Below are positions 22,635 through 33,974 of a stretch of 64,000 bases of DNA, in pieces (within the stretch, counting starts at the first letter, position 1; every line of letters starts with the position of its first letter). The stretch is taken from the NCBI GenBank assembly GCA_963969495.1, contig OZ018331.1, forward strand, positions 150,905,264 through 150,969,263, written 5' to 3'. The DNA comes from Ceratothoa steindachneri (lineage: Eukaryota > Arthropoda > Malacostraca > Isopoda > Cymothoidae). The translations under genes were made by a program, and so were the position numbers. The notes under the pieces were generated by a model that saw only the letters and a list, made by a program, of their open reading frames with translations, was not told the origin of the DNA and ran no database searches.

Positions 22635-22721
22635 CTAATAATAATGATAATAGTAATAATACTAATTCTAGTAATGATGAGGATAATAATTATAACACTA
22701 GTGATAATAATAATAATTAAA
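22635..22721. repeat. imperfect AAT/GAT trinucleotide repeat
   Basis: Interrupted TAATAATGATAATAG-type trinucleotides end in AATAATAATAATT. This is simple-sequence DNA; it gives an Asn/Asp-rich open frame by chance. Confidence 0.8.
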
Positions 22722-23500
22722 AGATTATCAGATAGGCATGAAATAAGAGATCAGAAATTCGCACTTAAAGTGGAGTATATGACGTAGGCATTCCATTTTC
22801 CCAACCCCCTTCTTGCTGACCCAGCCTCCCTACTTCAGCTAACCCCTATGGCAACAACGAACAATATTCCCTCTTAAGTATCCAAATTCTTTAATACCGC
22901 CGACTAAATTCCTGTGGTTCACTGGGTTTTTTTTTTTTGCAAAAGACATTCTTAGGTAAAACTTGTCGCGCTCCACCTCTAATCACGTTGAATTGTATAT
23001 TATTGGTTAATACCAAGGTAGGAGTATCCATTATCTTCAAAATGTATTCTCATTGGCGCAGTTGTAAGAGATTTCTGCCCCATTAACCCTAGAAAAAGGT
23101 TAACTGGATAGTTATTGTAAAAACCATCCCACTGTGTTCAATACTCTATATAACCATTGGTTCAATTGTAAAAATCTAATAAACTTAGTAACTAAATCAA
23201 CTATAACTGGACCATTGTTATAAAACCACTCATACTATGTTTAATATCTTATGTAACCACACCCACTGAAATGAGCATGTAAAGAATTATAAAATTTCTT
23301 TTGAGAGAGAAAGAAACTCTAAGACATAAATCCACCACCTTAAAGTTGTCTCATTACGTCCTGTCGTCTGTAATTTGACATAACCGATTCATATCTTCAA
23401 ACGACTGGTAGTCTCCTCTTCCGTCGAGCACCGTACCTTCTCCAGTCGTAAGAGACGACGTTACCAGCCGTAAACTGGTGTAACCTTCCATAGCAGTCGT
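22722..23500. other. unassigned sequence with a partial duplication
   Basis: 'AAAACCA(T/C)(C/T)(C/-)ACTGTGTTCAATACTCTATATAACC' near 23130 is echoed near 23222 in diverged form. A GTCGTAA-rich stretch (23400-23510) precedes the next LINE. No gene is seen. Confidence 0.3.
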
Positions 23501-23505
23501 AACCG

Positions 23506-26190
23506 CCGTAAGGGGCGCGACGATTTGACTTCCTGGCTGCCGTGCTGACGGGACTCAGCGCCCCGTCCGGTCCCAGCTTAGCCTCTTCTCCTTCTTTCTA
23601 CAGCCTGCATTTCTACCCTACATCCCCACTTTCCCTACAACCTCTCCCACAACTTTCTCTGGTCGGCCTCTAATTTCACAGGCTAGATGCTAACCTCAGC
23701 GAACTATCCCAGATCGGGGCTGAGGGGGGAGGGAACAACATTCCCTCACCCCTGAGGGAATTTTACGCCGTGCCCAAGGTTGGACTCCCAGGCTACTAGG
23801 CGGGAGGAGTGGCCTCAAATGGCGGCAGCTGGTTCTGCTGGCCCTGTACTCAACCCTCGCAGAGCGGGCTACTGCGTGGCGTGATTAGCGTTTGCGTCCA
23901 GCAAAACGACCAGGGTTACCATGCCCATGAATGAAGAAAATACTATCTTCCCCTTCACCAGCGACGGAGCCACCTTCGGGCAGCTCCGAGAAAATGGAGG
24001 TCCCCATCCCCATGTGCTTTCGCAGGGTACCGTCCAAAACTCTCCAACCGGAGAGGAGGCTCACTCATCTCATTCGTCTACGGGTGTAGGGGACTCCCCC
24101 TCACCCCTTTCTCTGGAGGTGCCCTCGGGTGCCACCCTTTTTCCAGGAGCAGTCCCTTCCTTATTTACTAAGGGAAAGCCAAGAAAGGCAGGCGGCCCAG
24201 TATTGACCCCTCTCGGTGAGAGCGGTACGATAGGGCTCACCCCCTTAGGAGGAAGAGGGAAGACAGGCCCCGCCGGCCTCTTCCCTCTAAAGACCTACTG
24301 GCTCGCATATTGATCTTAGAGGGTGGGGGGATCACCATACGTGCCCCCCTCTCTTCCCAGACAAAAGACTGTGTGACCAATGGGACCTGTAATGTCCTGG
24401 GGGGAGGGCCCCCCTGAGATGTTCATGGTCCGTGAGGAAACCCACCCCCAGACGGTAGGACCTTCCATGGGGACGGACCTGGGCTCGGTGCCAATCACCG
24501 AACCCGAGTCTGCCCCTGTACAAGGTCCTCCTCAGACGGCTCGGGTATCCGAAGCTTTACAAGGAGAGGAGGGATCTCCTCCGTCTGGTGCCCCCGTGAC
24601 AGCCAAGAACTTCTCCATCTCGTAGAAGGATCTTGTTGAGGCCAGTCCATCTGGTCTGGGGGGTCCTCCCGGCGGAGATGAGAAGCGGGTTCATTCCTCG
24701 CCTTCATCTACTAAAAAGAAAAGGACGAAGAAGATTCGGGGCTCGTTTCCTTCCGCGGGAGCCGCTGGGACGGACAGGGCCGCTGCCATTTCGGTAAACG
24801 ACCAAGCCAAGATCGGCACATCTGTCCCCGTTTGAGGAGTCCCAAGTCCCAAACGAAGGCCAGTACTGCGCATAACGGAGCCTTGATTACATCGGCGTCC
24901 CTCATTCAGAGGCTACCTGGCGTTTTCGAACCCGCTGGCTTCAAGCATTTCCTTGTTATTCGCTCCATTGATGACACCATGTTGGATAAGGGCAACATGA
25001 TACATCAGAGGAGAGCTTTAGCAAGTATGATTGGTAGAGAGCCGAATGTGACCCGTTTCTCGGACGGTAGCTTTCTGGCGAATGCGTCCAATTCGTCCGA
25101 GGCGGCCATGATTAGCGCCTTTCGGACACTTGATGGCGCGCCTGTGAGTGTGACGCCGCACTCTACCATGAACTTCGTGAAAGGAGGGAACTCGTGGACT
25201 ACTCCATAGATAACATGACCTTAAAGCTGGCCGACCATGGGCCTGTCAAGGTTGAGCGTGTGATGAGAAAACAGGGAGGGGCCTCGAAACCCACCCCTAC
25301 ACTCTTCGTCACGTTCGATTGTGACAAGCTCCCTGAGTCGGTGCGTGCGGGTTGGTATCGCTACCGCGTGAAGGTATTCGGGTCACTGCCGCGGAGATGT
25401 TGCTAGTGCCACTGCTTTGGCCATATTAATCGCTCCTGTGGGGGTTACCCGAAGTCTGTGTAAGCTGCTCCAAGGCCGCACACGATAAGCTCAAATCGTG
25501 TGTGGCCAAGTGTGTCAATTGCGAGGCCGCACCCCGCTTCTTCGAAGCAATGTGGTGCGTATCTCCTTTAGAAGGAAATCCTGGCCGTTCAGGCTCAGGA
25601 TCGTCTCTCATTTCGCGAGGCTAAAGACTTGGTCCTGGCGCGCCCGGCGCTGCCCGGGACGTCCTATGCCTCAATGTTGAGAAAGATACCCTCTGCTCCT
25701 GGCCCATCCAGGCCGTTTCTGCGCCCATTCAGAACCCTTCTGAGGGTTTACCAACCCCGGGCGCACCTCCCTGGTAGAGCTGGCGGCACCAAGGGTTCAC
25801 ACCCAGCCCCGGCTAAACATAGGGCTCACCCCACTTCATCCAGCGTGACCGTTTCAGGTAAGGCGAAACGGCCGCGCGCCTCCACCGAGTCGTTAGACTC
25901 ACAGGAAGCAACACCCCTGAAGAGGGTCGTGAGGCCCTCTTCCGGGGTTCCTAAAGCTGCCCTCCGAAAAGAGGACAGCACTAAAGGAGCTTCGGCTCTT
26001 TCGCCCACATCCTGTGGTAGGCTGGGTGGCTTGGAGACCCTGGATCCTCGAAAAGAGGGCCCCCCGCCTCCAACGCCGCCTTGCTCGCCTAAGGTTTCGG
26101 GCGGAGGGAAGTAAAGACTCGCATGACGAGCCAAACCTGCCCCTTAAAATCCTCGAAGGCAACAGTGCCTTCAGCGCATTGTCCTTCCAA
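23506..26190 (+). mobile_element. I-like LINE, 5' half only (second copy)
   Basis: The start 'CCGTAAGGGGCGCGAC' and following leader align with the start of the copy at 13326, and collinearity continues through ORF1 to 'TTCAGCGCATTGTCC' at 26169-26183 (compare 16152-16166). There it switches abruptly to AT-rich sequence. The endonuclease, RT, RNase H and tail are absent. Retaining a 5' half without a tail is unusual for target-primed insertion, so later deletion or recombination is likely. Confidence 0.85.
24640..25800 (+). pseudogene. I-like LINE ORF1 pseudogene (second copy)
   Basis: 'LIQRLPGVFEPAGFKHFLVI' and 'KGNMIHQRRALASMIGREPN' (24900-25040) match the first copy at better preservation. 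Then come 'VTFDCDKLPESVRAGWYRYR' (25312-25370) and the same CCHC knuckle with the same in-frame TAG (25404-25406). From about 25312 to 25555 the two copies are nearly identical (about three differences), while the flanks are far more diverged. A proline/serine-rich tail follows. Confidence 0.75.
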
Positions 26191-26209
26191 AATCGCCTGT
26201 CCAATATAC

Positions 26210-26535
26210 ACTAATCAATAATTGTAACTTTAATGTATAAAATGTCTTTGAAATCTGCTTTTTATCTTAAAAGCCTTTTCAGATGAGAAATATTAACAAA
26301 AACCAATCAAAAATGTAATCGCTTTAGTTATAAGAACAGATCCTTTAAAAATCAACTTAGCACAAAAACCTGACCTGATCAGAGGAAACGGATATCATTT
26401 TCGGATTCAGCGGTGCAAAATTGTCCTAAATCAGTTAAAAAAACTTAGACAACTTACAAAGATTTTTTTCCTAACACAGTGTAATATATAAAGGACTAAT
26501 ATAAAAATTAAATTAAAAATCATATACCTAACATT
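26210..26535. other. AT-rich sequence after the LINE breakpoint
   Basis: No clear domain. It could be the upstream part of the Penelope-like fragment that follows, but no motif supports that. Confidence 0.3.
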
Positions 26536-26544
26536 TAATTATAA

Positions 26545-26800
26545 ATGGACTTTCTCTGGGGGTGTTTATTTACAAATTTGTCCTTGCGATTAGTAACCCT
26601 CTCTCACCACTATGAAGTTGTTTGTATGTACATGGAATTCTTTGAATCCAGGTTACTTACGAGAATGCTTCCAAACAAAGCCATATGTCTTCGTTACGTA
26701 GACGACCAATTTGTATTTGGCGAAAAGAATGTAATTCAGAAAGATTTGCTTGTGATTCAGAACACAACATTTCTCGACTCCTGCAATATAGAGGGTTAAA
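26545..26800 (+). pseudogene. Penelope-like element (PLE) reverse-transcriptase fragment with YVDD
   Basis: The 84-codon frame contains 'YMEFFESRLLTRMLPN' followed by 'LRYVDDQFVF', the hallmark order of PLE RT (the MExFE block, then the catalytic YVDD). PLEs are non-LTR retroelements whose RT is related to telomerase. The fragment stops at 26799 and nothing clearly homologous follows before the (TA)n tract at 27175. Both catalytic Asp residues remain, but the protein is a short truncated piece. Confidence 0.75.
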
Positions 26801-27174
26801 TTATGTATATTTTCTGTGTATATGAAAACTACTAATATATTGATGTGCACAATTTGAAATCAAGCCAGCCCATGAATGACAACAAGCATATTTTCACCCC
26901 TTGTATTTAAGAGCTTAGAAATTCTGTTTTCCAGAATTTTTAGATCGTGAACTGGAATTCATCTTTAAAAGAGGCAAAAATAATCTCATTCTTTCATAAT
27001 AAAGAAAAAAGCTACGAATTCCCGAGAAGTAACCGATTAATTTTAAATTAGCTTCATCATTTACAATATTTGTAATCCACTTAAAATTTATAAAAGAATT
27101 ACATAAGCAACCCTGGCATTATCAAATTATCAATTCATTAGAAAAAGGTTTAATAATTTTGATTTTTTCACTTG

Positions 27175-27268
<94 letters not shown>
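27175..27268. repeat. (TA)n microsatellite
   Basis: Pure TA dinucleotides over about 94 bp. It lies immediately 3' of the minus-strand hammerhead-like motif at 27336-27374. Confidence 0.98.
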
Positions 27269-27272
<4 letters not shown>

Positions 27273-27335
27273 ATTAATGCAATATCGCAAGAAAAGATGA
27301 GGAATTAAACCACATTCTCCGAAGACAATTTAATA

Positions 27336-27374
27336 CAGAACAGTTTCGGTGTATCTCACACCCTTTTTCAACTG
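27336..27374 (-). ncRNA. hammerhead-ribozyme-like motif (left arm)
   Basis: Minus strand: stem I CAG/CUG, core UUGAAAA, stem II GGUGU-GAGAU-ACACC, then GAAA and ACUGU (stem III). The core departs from CUGANGA and two unpaired bases (AG) precede stem II, so activity is doubtful. Confidence 0.5.
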
Positions 27375-27520
27375 ACACTGGGTAGAAAATATAAGAGAAG
27401 TGCATATAAGCATAACACAAGATCCCCTCTTTTTTCCCCCACAAGTAGGGGATTGGGGGAAAAAAGAGGGGATCTTGTGTTATGCTTATATGCACTTCTC
27501 TTATATTTTCTACCCAGTGT

Positions 27521-27559
27521 CAGTTGAAAAAGGGTGTGAGATACACCGAAACTGTTCTG
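27521..27559 (+). ncRNA. hammerhead-ribozyme-like motif (right arm)
   Basis: Inverted copy of the previous motif with the same stems and core. It lies about 38 bp 5' of the (TA)n tract at 27597. Confidence 0.5.
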
Positions 27560-27593
27560 AATTAAATTTTCTTCGGAGAATGTGGTTTAATTC

Positions 27594-27596
<3 letters not shown>

Positions 27597-27653
<57 letters not shown>
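27597..27653. repeat. (AT)n microsatellite
   Basis: Pure AT dinucleotides between the first and second large hairpins. Confidence 0.98.
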
Positions 27654-27655
<2 letters not shown>

Positions 27656-27657
27656 AA

Positions 27658-27997
27658 GTACAAGAAAGAGAAATTGGACGCGAATGAGCAATGAGACAAG
27701 AAACAGGAGTTTTTAGAAGTAAGAGAAAGGGACATTAGAAGAAGACTAGAATCAAAGAGAGCAGAAGACAGAGATAACGCCAGGGAAAAAAAGTTTGAAA
27801 TTCCTGTCCCGGCCAGGAATTTCAAACTTTTTTTCCCTGGCGTTATCTCTGTCTTCTCGGTAAAAGATTGCCTTCATTGTGCCACCCTCTGCTCTCTTTG
27901 ATTCTAGTCTTCTTCTGATATCCCTTTCTCTTACCTCTAAAAAACTCCTGTTTCTTGTCTCATTGTTCATTCGCGTCCAATTTCTCTTTCTTGTACT
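27658..27997. repeat. second large inverted repeat, spacer 7 bp
   Basis: 27658-27806 pairs with 27814-27997. The outer ends are AGTACAAGAAAGAG and CTCTTTCTTGTACT, the centre is TTCCTG-TCCCGGC-CAGGAA. The right arm has about 35 extra bases near 27860-27895. Arms are about 95% complementary outside that insertion. No protein domain is recognised. Confidence 0.95.
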
Positions 27998-28013
27998 GTA
28001 TTGTTATATAGTC

Positions 28014-28133
28014 TGCAATGCAAGGTTTCTGCACCTTTCTTTCTGTCTTCAAAATTGTTTTGAAAGGCAGAAAATAAATATGGCGAAAGCCCTGTGGTGG
28101 TTATCACCCGCAGAACTTGCATTGCTCCTTCTT

Positions 28134-28136
<3 letters not shown>
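28014..28136. repeat. third, shorter hairpin structure
   Basis: GCAATGCAAGGTTTCTGC near 28015 pairs with GCAGAACTTGCATTGC near 28110-28126, with an inner hairpin TCTTCAAAA/TTTTGAAAG at about 28048-28068. It sits directly beside the (AT)n tract at 28137. Confidence 0.75.

Positions 28137-28224
<88 letters not shown>
28137..28224. repeat. (AT)n microsatellite
   Basis: Pure AT dinucleotides, followed by (ATC)3. This is the one long TA tract without a hammerhead-like motif beside it. Confidence 0.98.
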
Positions 28225-28226
<2 letters not shown>

Positions 28227-28602
28227 TCATCATCACTAACTATAATTTAAGAAGGCGATTTTATTGAGTATTTGAATAATAAGTTCATCTTAGTTTGGTT
28301 ATGACTTATGTTTTTTTATCAAAGTTCAGAAATAAATATAAGTATTGAAATTTTGTGAATTCTTTAAAACCAAAAGAATTACAAATAGTTCAGTTCAGAA
28401 AATTTATTTTTATATATCTTCTTCTATAACTATATTTTAGCAAAGTGATATTTTGAAAGGGGGGAAATTTAGTTTAGAGTTCCTTTTTAAAATTATCAGA
28501 ATTGGCGAAGTTCAGAAAATTTATAAAAATTTAACCATGGCTGCTTTTTTTTAGATTTTAAATTTTAATCTTAGTAGGTGAGAGTGGCGAAGCCATTGCC
28601 TG
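28225..28602 (+). mobile_element. Helitron-like non-autonomous element, 3' part
   Basis: AT-rich body ending GTGGCGAAGCCATTGCCTGG then T. Related copies are at 35283-35725 (minus) and 35980-36411 (plus). In the last copy a hairpin CTCCTCCCC/GGGGGAG lies about 20 bp before CCTGG, fitting the Helitron rule of a hairpin before a CTRR end inserted next to T. No Rep/helicase coding is present. The Helitron call is inference. Confidence 0.45.
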
Positions 28603-28974
28603 GTACCTATATAATAAAAATGAAGCAAGCCTATCTGTGTGTGTGTGTCCATTTATAGGAATAAAGAAATCTCGTTCTCACTGCCCCCCCTCTCCCTTCT
28701 CCCTCCTCGCTTTCCCTCATTCCGCCCCCACTCTCTCCCTTTTCCCCACTCTCTCTCTTCTCCCACCCTCCCCTCCTCTACCCCTTCCCCTCTCTCCTAC
28801 AAAAGGACATCCACACCAAGAAATAAGAAAATAATTTCTCTTAAAATCTGTAAAATTTCGCATCAAGAAAGCTTAAAAACGTCATCTTTGCATTTCAAAT
28901 GCTTATAACTCCGTAACTAAACAAAATTTCCTGAAAAAATAAAGTATCAAAATTAAAGATCAATAACCCCTAAA
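28603..28974 (+). mobile_element. possible second Helitron-like or unknown AT-rich repeat start
   Basis: Directly after the CCTGG end comes ACCTATATAATAAAAATGAA and a TGTGTGTGT run, then a 120-bp T/C-only stretch (28676-28800) with triplex potential, and a conserved-looking AT-rich piece. The start resembles 5' ends of Helitron-like repeats in arthropods. This is a weak call. Confidence 0.3.
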
Positions 28975-30214
28975 TACAGGGTGAGACGTGTGAACTTGTT
29001 TTTTGAAAATGAAATAAAAAACAGTACACGTTTCAAAACTCTTTATTTTTATTATTTGCCTGTCACACAACAGAGAAGTTTTAATTTTAGACAGTTTTAA
29101 AAAGAATATCATTTAAATGTCGGCCTCCATTGTCAATACACTAATTCAGACGAATTTGGAAGTTTTGGTCCACTCTTTGAAACATTTTGACCGGTACATT
29201 GGCAATTTCGGTTCGGTGTTATTCTCTAAGTCTTCCAGGGTCTGTGGACGATCGTTATAAACCAGGGATTTGAGATAACCCCACAAGAAATAATCACAGG
29301 GGACTAGATCAGGCGAGCGCGCAGGCCAGTTTACATCACCTCAGGGAGATCCTCCAAAAATCCATTGAAAACCTGGCGGTGGGAGCCCCATCCGGCTGAA
29401 ACCACACATTGTCCAGTTCCATTTCTTCGAGAGTAGGCAAAAAAGCTCCTGGACTCACGGTTAAAGCACGGCCGTTTTCTTGACAAAAAGTAAGAGCCAA
29501 TGATCCCTACTCTTGGAATTACACACCATACCGTGACACGATCTCAATGAAAGGGCCTCTTATGAAGTTCCCTGGGGTTTGTTTCACTCCAGTACCGCAT
29601 AATCTGTCTGTTAACACAGCCACTAAGGTGAAAATGTGCCTCGTAGGAGAAGAACATAAGTGCGTCGTTGAGTTAGGTGTCAACCAGCTGCCCACATGAT
29701 GTTAGTCGGGTTATCTAATCACATTCCGTCAGATGTTGGCCTAAAATCATTTTGTATGGGTGAAGATGGAGTTCATCGTGAAGAATTCGACGAAGAGAAC
29801 GTCCCGACATGCCAAGGGCAGCTGCATGTTTACGAGCAGAACGCTCGGGAGGCCGTAGCATAGACTGACGAACTCGTTCGACATTTCCAAGTGTTGTAAC
29901 GGTCCTCGTAGGTCCTTTCTTTCTTTGGGACATATTCCCCGTTTCCATAAAATCGATTTACGATCAGGAACATGGCCTTGCCGAGGAGTTTCGGAGTGAC
30001 GACGAAGGGCGCGTTGCATCGCGATGACAGAGTCGCCGTTAGAAAAATACGCCTCTACGGCAAAAGCGCACTGCTCCTTCAACCACAGCATGTTTGCGAC
30101 TGAAATGAGTGTGGACATAAACCCCCCCATTGAGCCCTACCCCACTCCACTGTGACCATCCTTAACCACGCTTCATTCTTTTCAAATAAGGAAGTTCCTA
30201 CGCCCCACCCTGTA
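28975..30214 (-). mobile_element. mariner-like element with both terminal inverted repeats and TA target
   Basis: TACAGGGTGAGACGTGTGAA at 28975 and, on the opposite strand, TACAGGGTGGGGCGTAGGAA ending at 30214 form diverged inverted ends abutting TA. Length is about 1.24 kb, normal for mariner. The coding strand is minus, and its frames are broken, so the copy is non-autonomous. Confidence 0.85.
29000..30130 (-). pseudogene. mariner-like transposase pseudogene (HTH domain type common in arthropods)
   Basis: The minus strand starts with a helix-turn-helix region ('CAFAVEAYFSNGDSVIAMQR', 'ALRRHSETPRQGHVPDRKSI') near 30080-29960. After a frameshift it continues with 'NVERVRQSMLRPPERSARKH' and 'ALGMSGRSLRRILHDELHLH', ending 'PYKMILGQHLTECD'. 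Weak remnants of the catalytic core follow to 29100. The transposase would bind the inverted ends and move the element by cut-and-paste into TA. Several stops make it inactive. Confidence 0.85.
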
Positions 30215-30600
30215 CAATGCTGAAAAGCAGAGATTGCTATCTCAAATTGTTCTCGAGTTATATGTCCGAGAAGGTTGATAATTTATATTCAGAAGACTAC
30301 ATTTCCTAACCCGTGTAAGTTTTGCAATGTGAATAAGAAACAAAATCGTATGGTGAAACGATTATTAATGGCATGGTTGTAATTAGAGGAACCTTGTTTT
30401 TCTCATTGTCAACTCTATGTTGATTTGCTCTGGAGTTGGAAACAAAAGTAATCTGTTTGTATATGATCAACAAGGAAAACCTAAGAATATGTTGTACCAA
30501 GAAGTTATGTAGCGTTGCTGAACAAGATTAAGTTTAGTTCATAGAATGAGAATATTGTTTGTAAACAAGGTCTGCTGACCAAAAAGTCGCGTGCTCTCAC
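30215..30600. other. unassigned sequence
   Basis: No recognisable features between the mariner end and the dispersed satellite unit. Confidence 0.3.
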
Positions 30601-30735
30601 TTATTCTGATTTATGACCTTACTACCTTCAAAACTTTCAATAATTCTCGGACTAACCTTGGGAGGACATTGGCGATTCTATCATTCGAAAGAGAATGTAA
30701 AACAACATGAGGGTTTCAAATTTCGTTAGAACCTA
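30600..30735 (+). repeat. ~127-bp dispersed satellite unit, one copy
   Basis: Contains CTAACCTTGGGAGGACATTG, ATCATTCGAAAGAGAATGTA and GGGTTTCAAATTTCGTTAGA blocks, shared with 32455-32720 and 52430-52750. It runs directly into the TAGCC array at the point where other copies continue with TCGGCCGAATAG. Confidence 0.85.
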
Positions 30736-31022
30736 GCCTAAAATAGAATAGCCTAGTATAGCCTACTTTATCCTACCTTAGCTTAGTATAGCCTATCGTA
30801 TCCTAGTGTAGTCTAGCTTAGCTTAGTAGACCCTAATCTAACCTAGCATATTATAGTATAGCCTAGCCTAGAGTAGCCCTGCCTAGTGTAGCCTAGCCTA
30901 ACCAAGTATGGCTTAGCATTGCATACCAGAGCCTAGAGTAGCCTAGCCTAGTATAGCCAAACTAGAATAGACTACTATAGCCTAGCCAATATATCCTTGC
31001 ATGCGATAGGCTAGCTTGGTAT
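30728..31022 (+). repeat. degenerate TAGCC/TATAGCC simple array, left part
   Basis: Words TAGCCTA, TAGTATAGCC and TAGCTTAG repeat throughout. It is continuous in type with 32090-32455 and is interrupted by the insertion at 31026-32075. Confidence 0.9.
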
Positions 31023-31025
31023 AGC

Positions 31026-32075
31026 GTTGTGGGGGAATTCCACGTCGAATTTCTTTTCCAGCACGGAAGTGATGTCCTTGCGCTGGAGAAGATTCTAGAA
31101 GTTGGTTAGGCTTAAATTTGTAAGCCCCCTCCCTCTTCCACAAGCGGTAGCCTCGAACCACGTCCACCACGGACCACCTTTACGCGGGTTAGAATCGCCT
31201 CGGCGTGAAGATTCGAGGCCATTCGAGAGTAGCGCTGTTTCCCCCACCCCGCGGGAGGGAGCCTCGGATATATATATAGAGCATTCTTCCATGTGGAGAC
31301 ACAGAGTTGAGGAGTCTCGCCCGGACCCAAGAATATTTCCATAGTTCCAAGTCAGGTGTTAACAACAAAGCAAAGTGACGGCTGAACTATTTGTTTGTTG
31401 GAATTAGCCACAGCCAGTGAGGTAATTCCATTTGACGAACGCTACCGAGCTATTTTTCCGACTCCACTCATCAACTCCTGTCGAAGCCCTCCTCGTTCGC
31501 CCTTTGTTTTCGGGTGGCCGAAATACTCTCCCCTGGACCGAACGTTACCCCTTTCCCATTTTGGAGAACCGTCATCACGTTAACTTCCCGCTCAGAAGCT
31601 CCGAGCGCCCTCGTCTCACGTGCAGAAGACATCCATGAAGCCTTACCCTGACGTCTCACCCGGAATCCTCTGTAAGCCAACCCCTCTCCCCCTTCAGTAA
31701 CCCATTGGAGTTAATCCTCCCCTTTTGAATGTCTCCTTCTGTAATTCATTAAATTTTAACTTTAGAGTATGATGCATAACTACAATTCCCCCCTCGTTTA
31801 CCGATGTAATTTTGCCCATTAATTCTCTGATGTAATTTTCCCCATTAATTCTCTGATATAATTTTGCCCATTAATTCCCTTATTTTTACGTAAATAAAAT
31901 TATATTTTTGTACATGCCTCTTTAAATAACCTTGAGCTTTGCCATTTCCCAAGTTTTACCTGACCTCGTTGCACTCTTATCTCGTTGTTTTGCGCATCAA
32001 AACTCGTGGCGTTCCGTTCCTTGTCGGCTCGCCTTTAAGTTATTGGTCCCTCCCCCATAGATATAATATGGTATT
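31026..32075 (+). mobile_element. probable solo LTR inserted into the TAGCC array
   Basis: A ~1.05-kb block interrupts the simple array. Its ends are TGGGGGAAT at about 31030 and CCTCCCCCA at about 32059, a 7-bp inverted TGGGGGA/TCCCCCA with TG...CA termini. Inside are a TATATATAG box at 31269, GC-rich sequence with likely start near 31300, three ~26-bp tandem copies of TAATTTTNCCCATTAATTC at 31805-31885, and AATAAA at 31897. No coding domain exists. A clear target duplication was not found, which keeps confidence moderate. Confidence 0.5.
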
Positions 32076-32089
32076 GATGTAATCTAATG

Positions 32090-32455
32090 TCATACCACGA
32101 CAAGCCTATACTAGCATAACCACACCTAACATAACATAGCCAAGCGTATCATATTATAGCCTAGACTGGTATAGCATACCATACCCTAGACTAGAATAAC
32201 CTTGCATAGCTAGCCTATCGTAGCCTAACATAGTATTACCTAGCATATTATAACCTATGCTAGCATTAGCTATCCTAGACGAGTATAGCCTATACTATAT
32301 TATTATACCCTAGTCAAGCATAGCTTAGTATTGTCTAGGCTAACATACTATATGCTATTCTAGCATAGCATTTTATAGCCTAAATTAAGATAGTATATCT
32401 TACCCTTGTACATTATATATTAACATGGCTTAGCATAGTATAGTCTAGCAGAGTA
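32090..32455 (+). repeat. degenerate TAGCC/TATAGCC simple array, right part
   Basis: Same word composition as 30728-31022, ending where the 127-bp unit resumes at TCGGCCGAATAGTTAGG. Confidence 0.9.
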
Positions 32456-32725
32456 TCGGCCGAATAGTTAGGATGTTATTGCCAAAACAAAATAATTCCC
32501 AGGCTAACCTTGGGAAGACTTTGCCAATTATATCATTCGAAGCATAATGTAAAACAACACCAGGGTTTCAAATTTCGCTAGAATCGGCCGAATAGTTATG
32601 ATGTTATTGCCAAAACAAAGTAATTCCATGGCTAACCTTGGGAGGACTTTGACAATTAGGTATATCATTCGAAAGAGAATGTAAAACAACATAAGGGTTT
32701 CCAGTTTCGTTAGAAATTTGTATTA
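32455..32725 (+). repeat. ~127-bp dispersed satellite, two tandem units
   Basis: CGGCCGAATAGTTA(G/T)GATGTTATTGCC starts at 32457 and 32584, a 127-bp period. Both units carry the CTAACCTTGGGA and GGGTTTC(A/C) blocks. Confidence 0.9.
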
Positions 32726-32809
32726 AGAAAATACAAGTTAAAATTAATAACACTGCCACAGCTGTGGACTTCAATAGTACATGCATACAACATGGCCTTT
32801 TACTTAATT

Positions 32810-33815
<1,006 letters not shown>

Positions 33816-33823
33816 GAATTCAC

Positions 33824-33825
<2 letters not shown>

Positions 33826-33913
<88 letters not shown>
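33826..33913. repeat. (TA)n microsatellite
   Basis: Pure TA over about 88 bp, 3' of the minus-strand motif at 33981. Confidence 0.98.
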
Positions 33914-33915
<2 letters not shown>

Positions 33916-33974
33916 AAAAAAATACAGTAACGTCCATGTAAATGCAGGGAAGAAACCAGAGTGTTAGGGTCGAT

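Larger units (their letters stand above)
27299..27597. repeat. large inverted repeat, arms ~142 bp, spacer 14 bp
   Basis: 27299-27440 is the near-perfect reverse complement of 27455-27597, with 27441-27454 as the loop. The arms begin GAGGAATTAAACCACATTCT and end CTTTTTTCCCCC. Each arm carries a hammerhead-like motif reading outward toward the bounding (TA)n tract. This looks like two PLE ends joined head to head. Confidence 0.95.

Noticed and set aside
28014..28136. A hammerhead motif beside the (AT)n tract at 28137
   Set aside because: A GGCGAAAGCC word is present, but no stem II/GAAA/stem III order like the other motifs could be drawn, so it was not counted.
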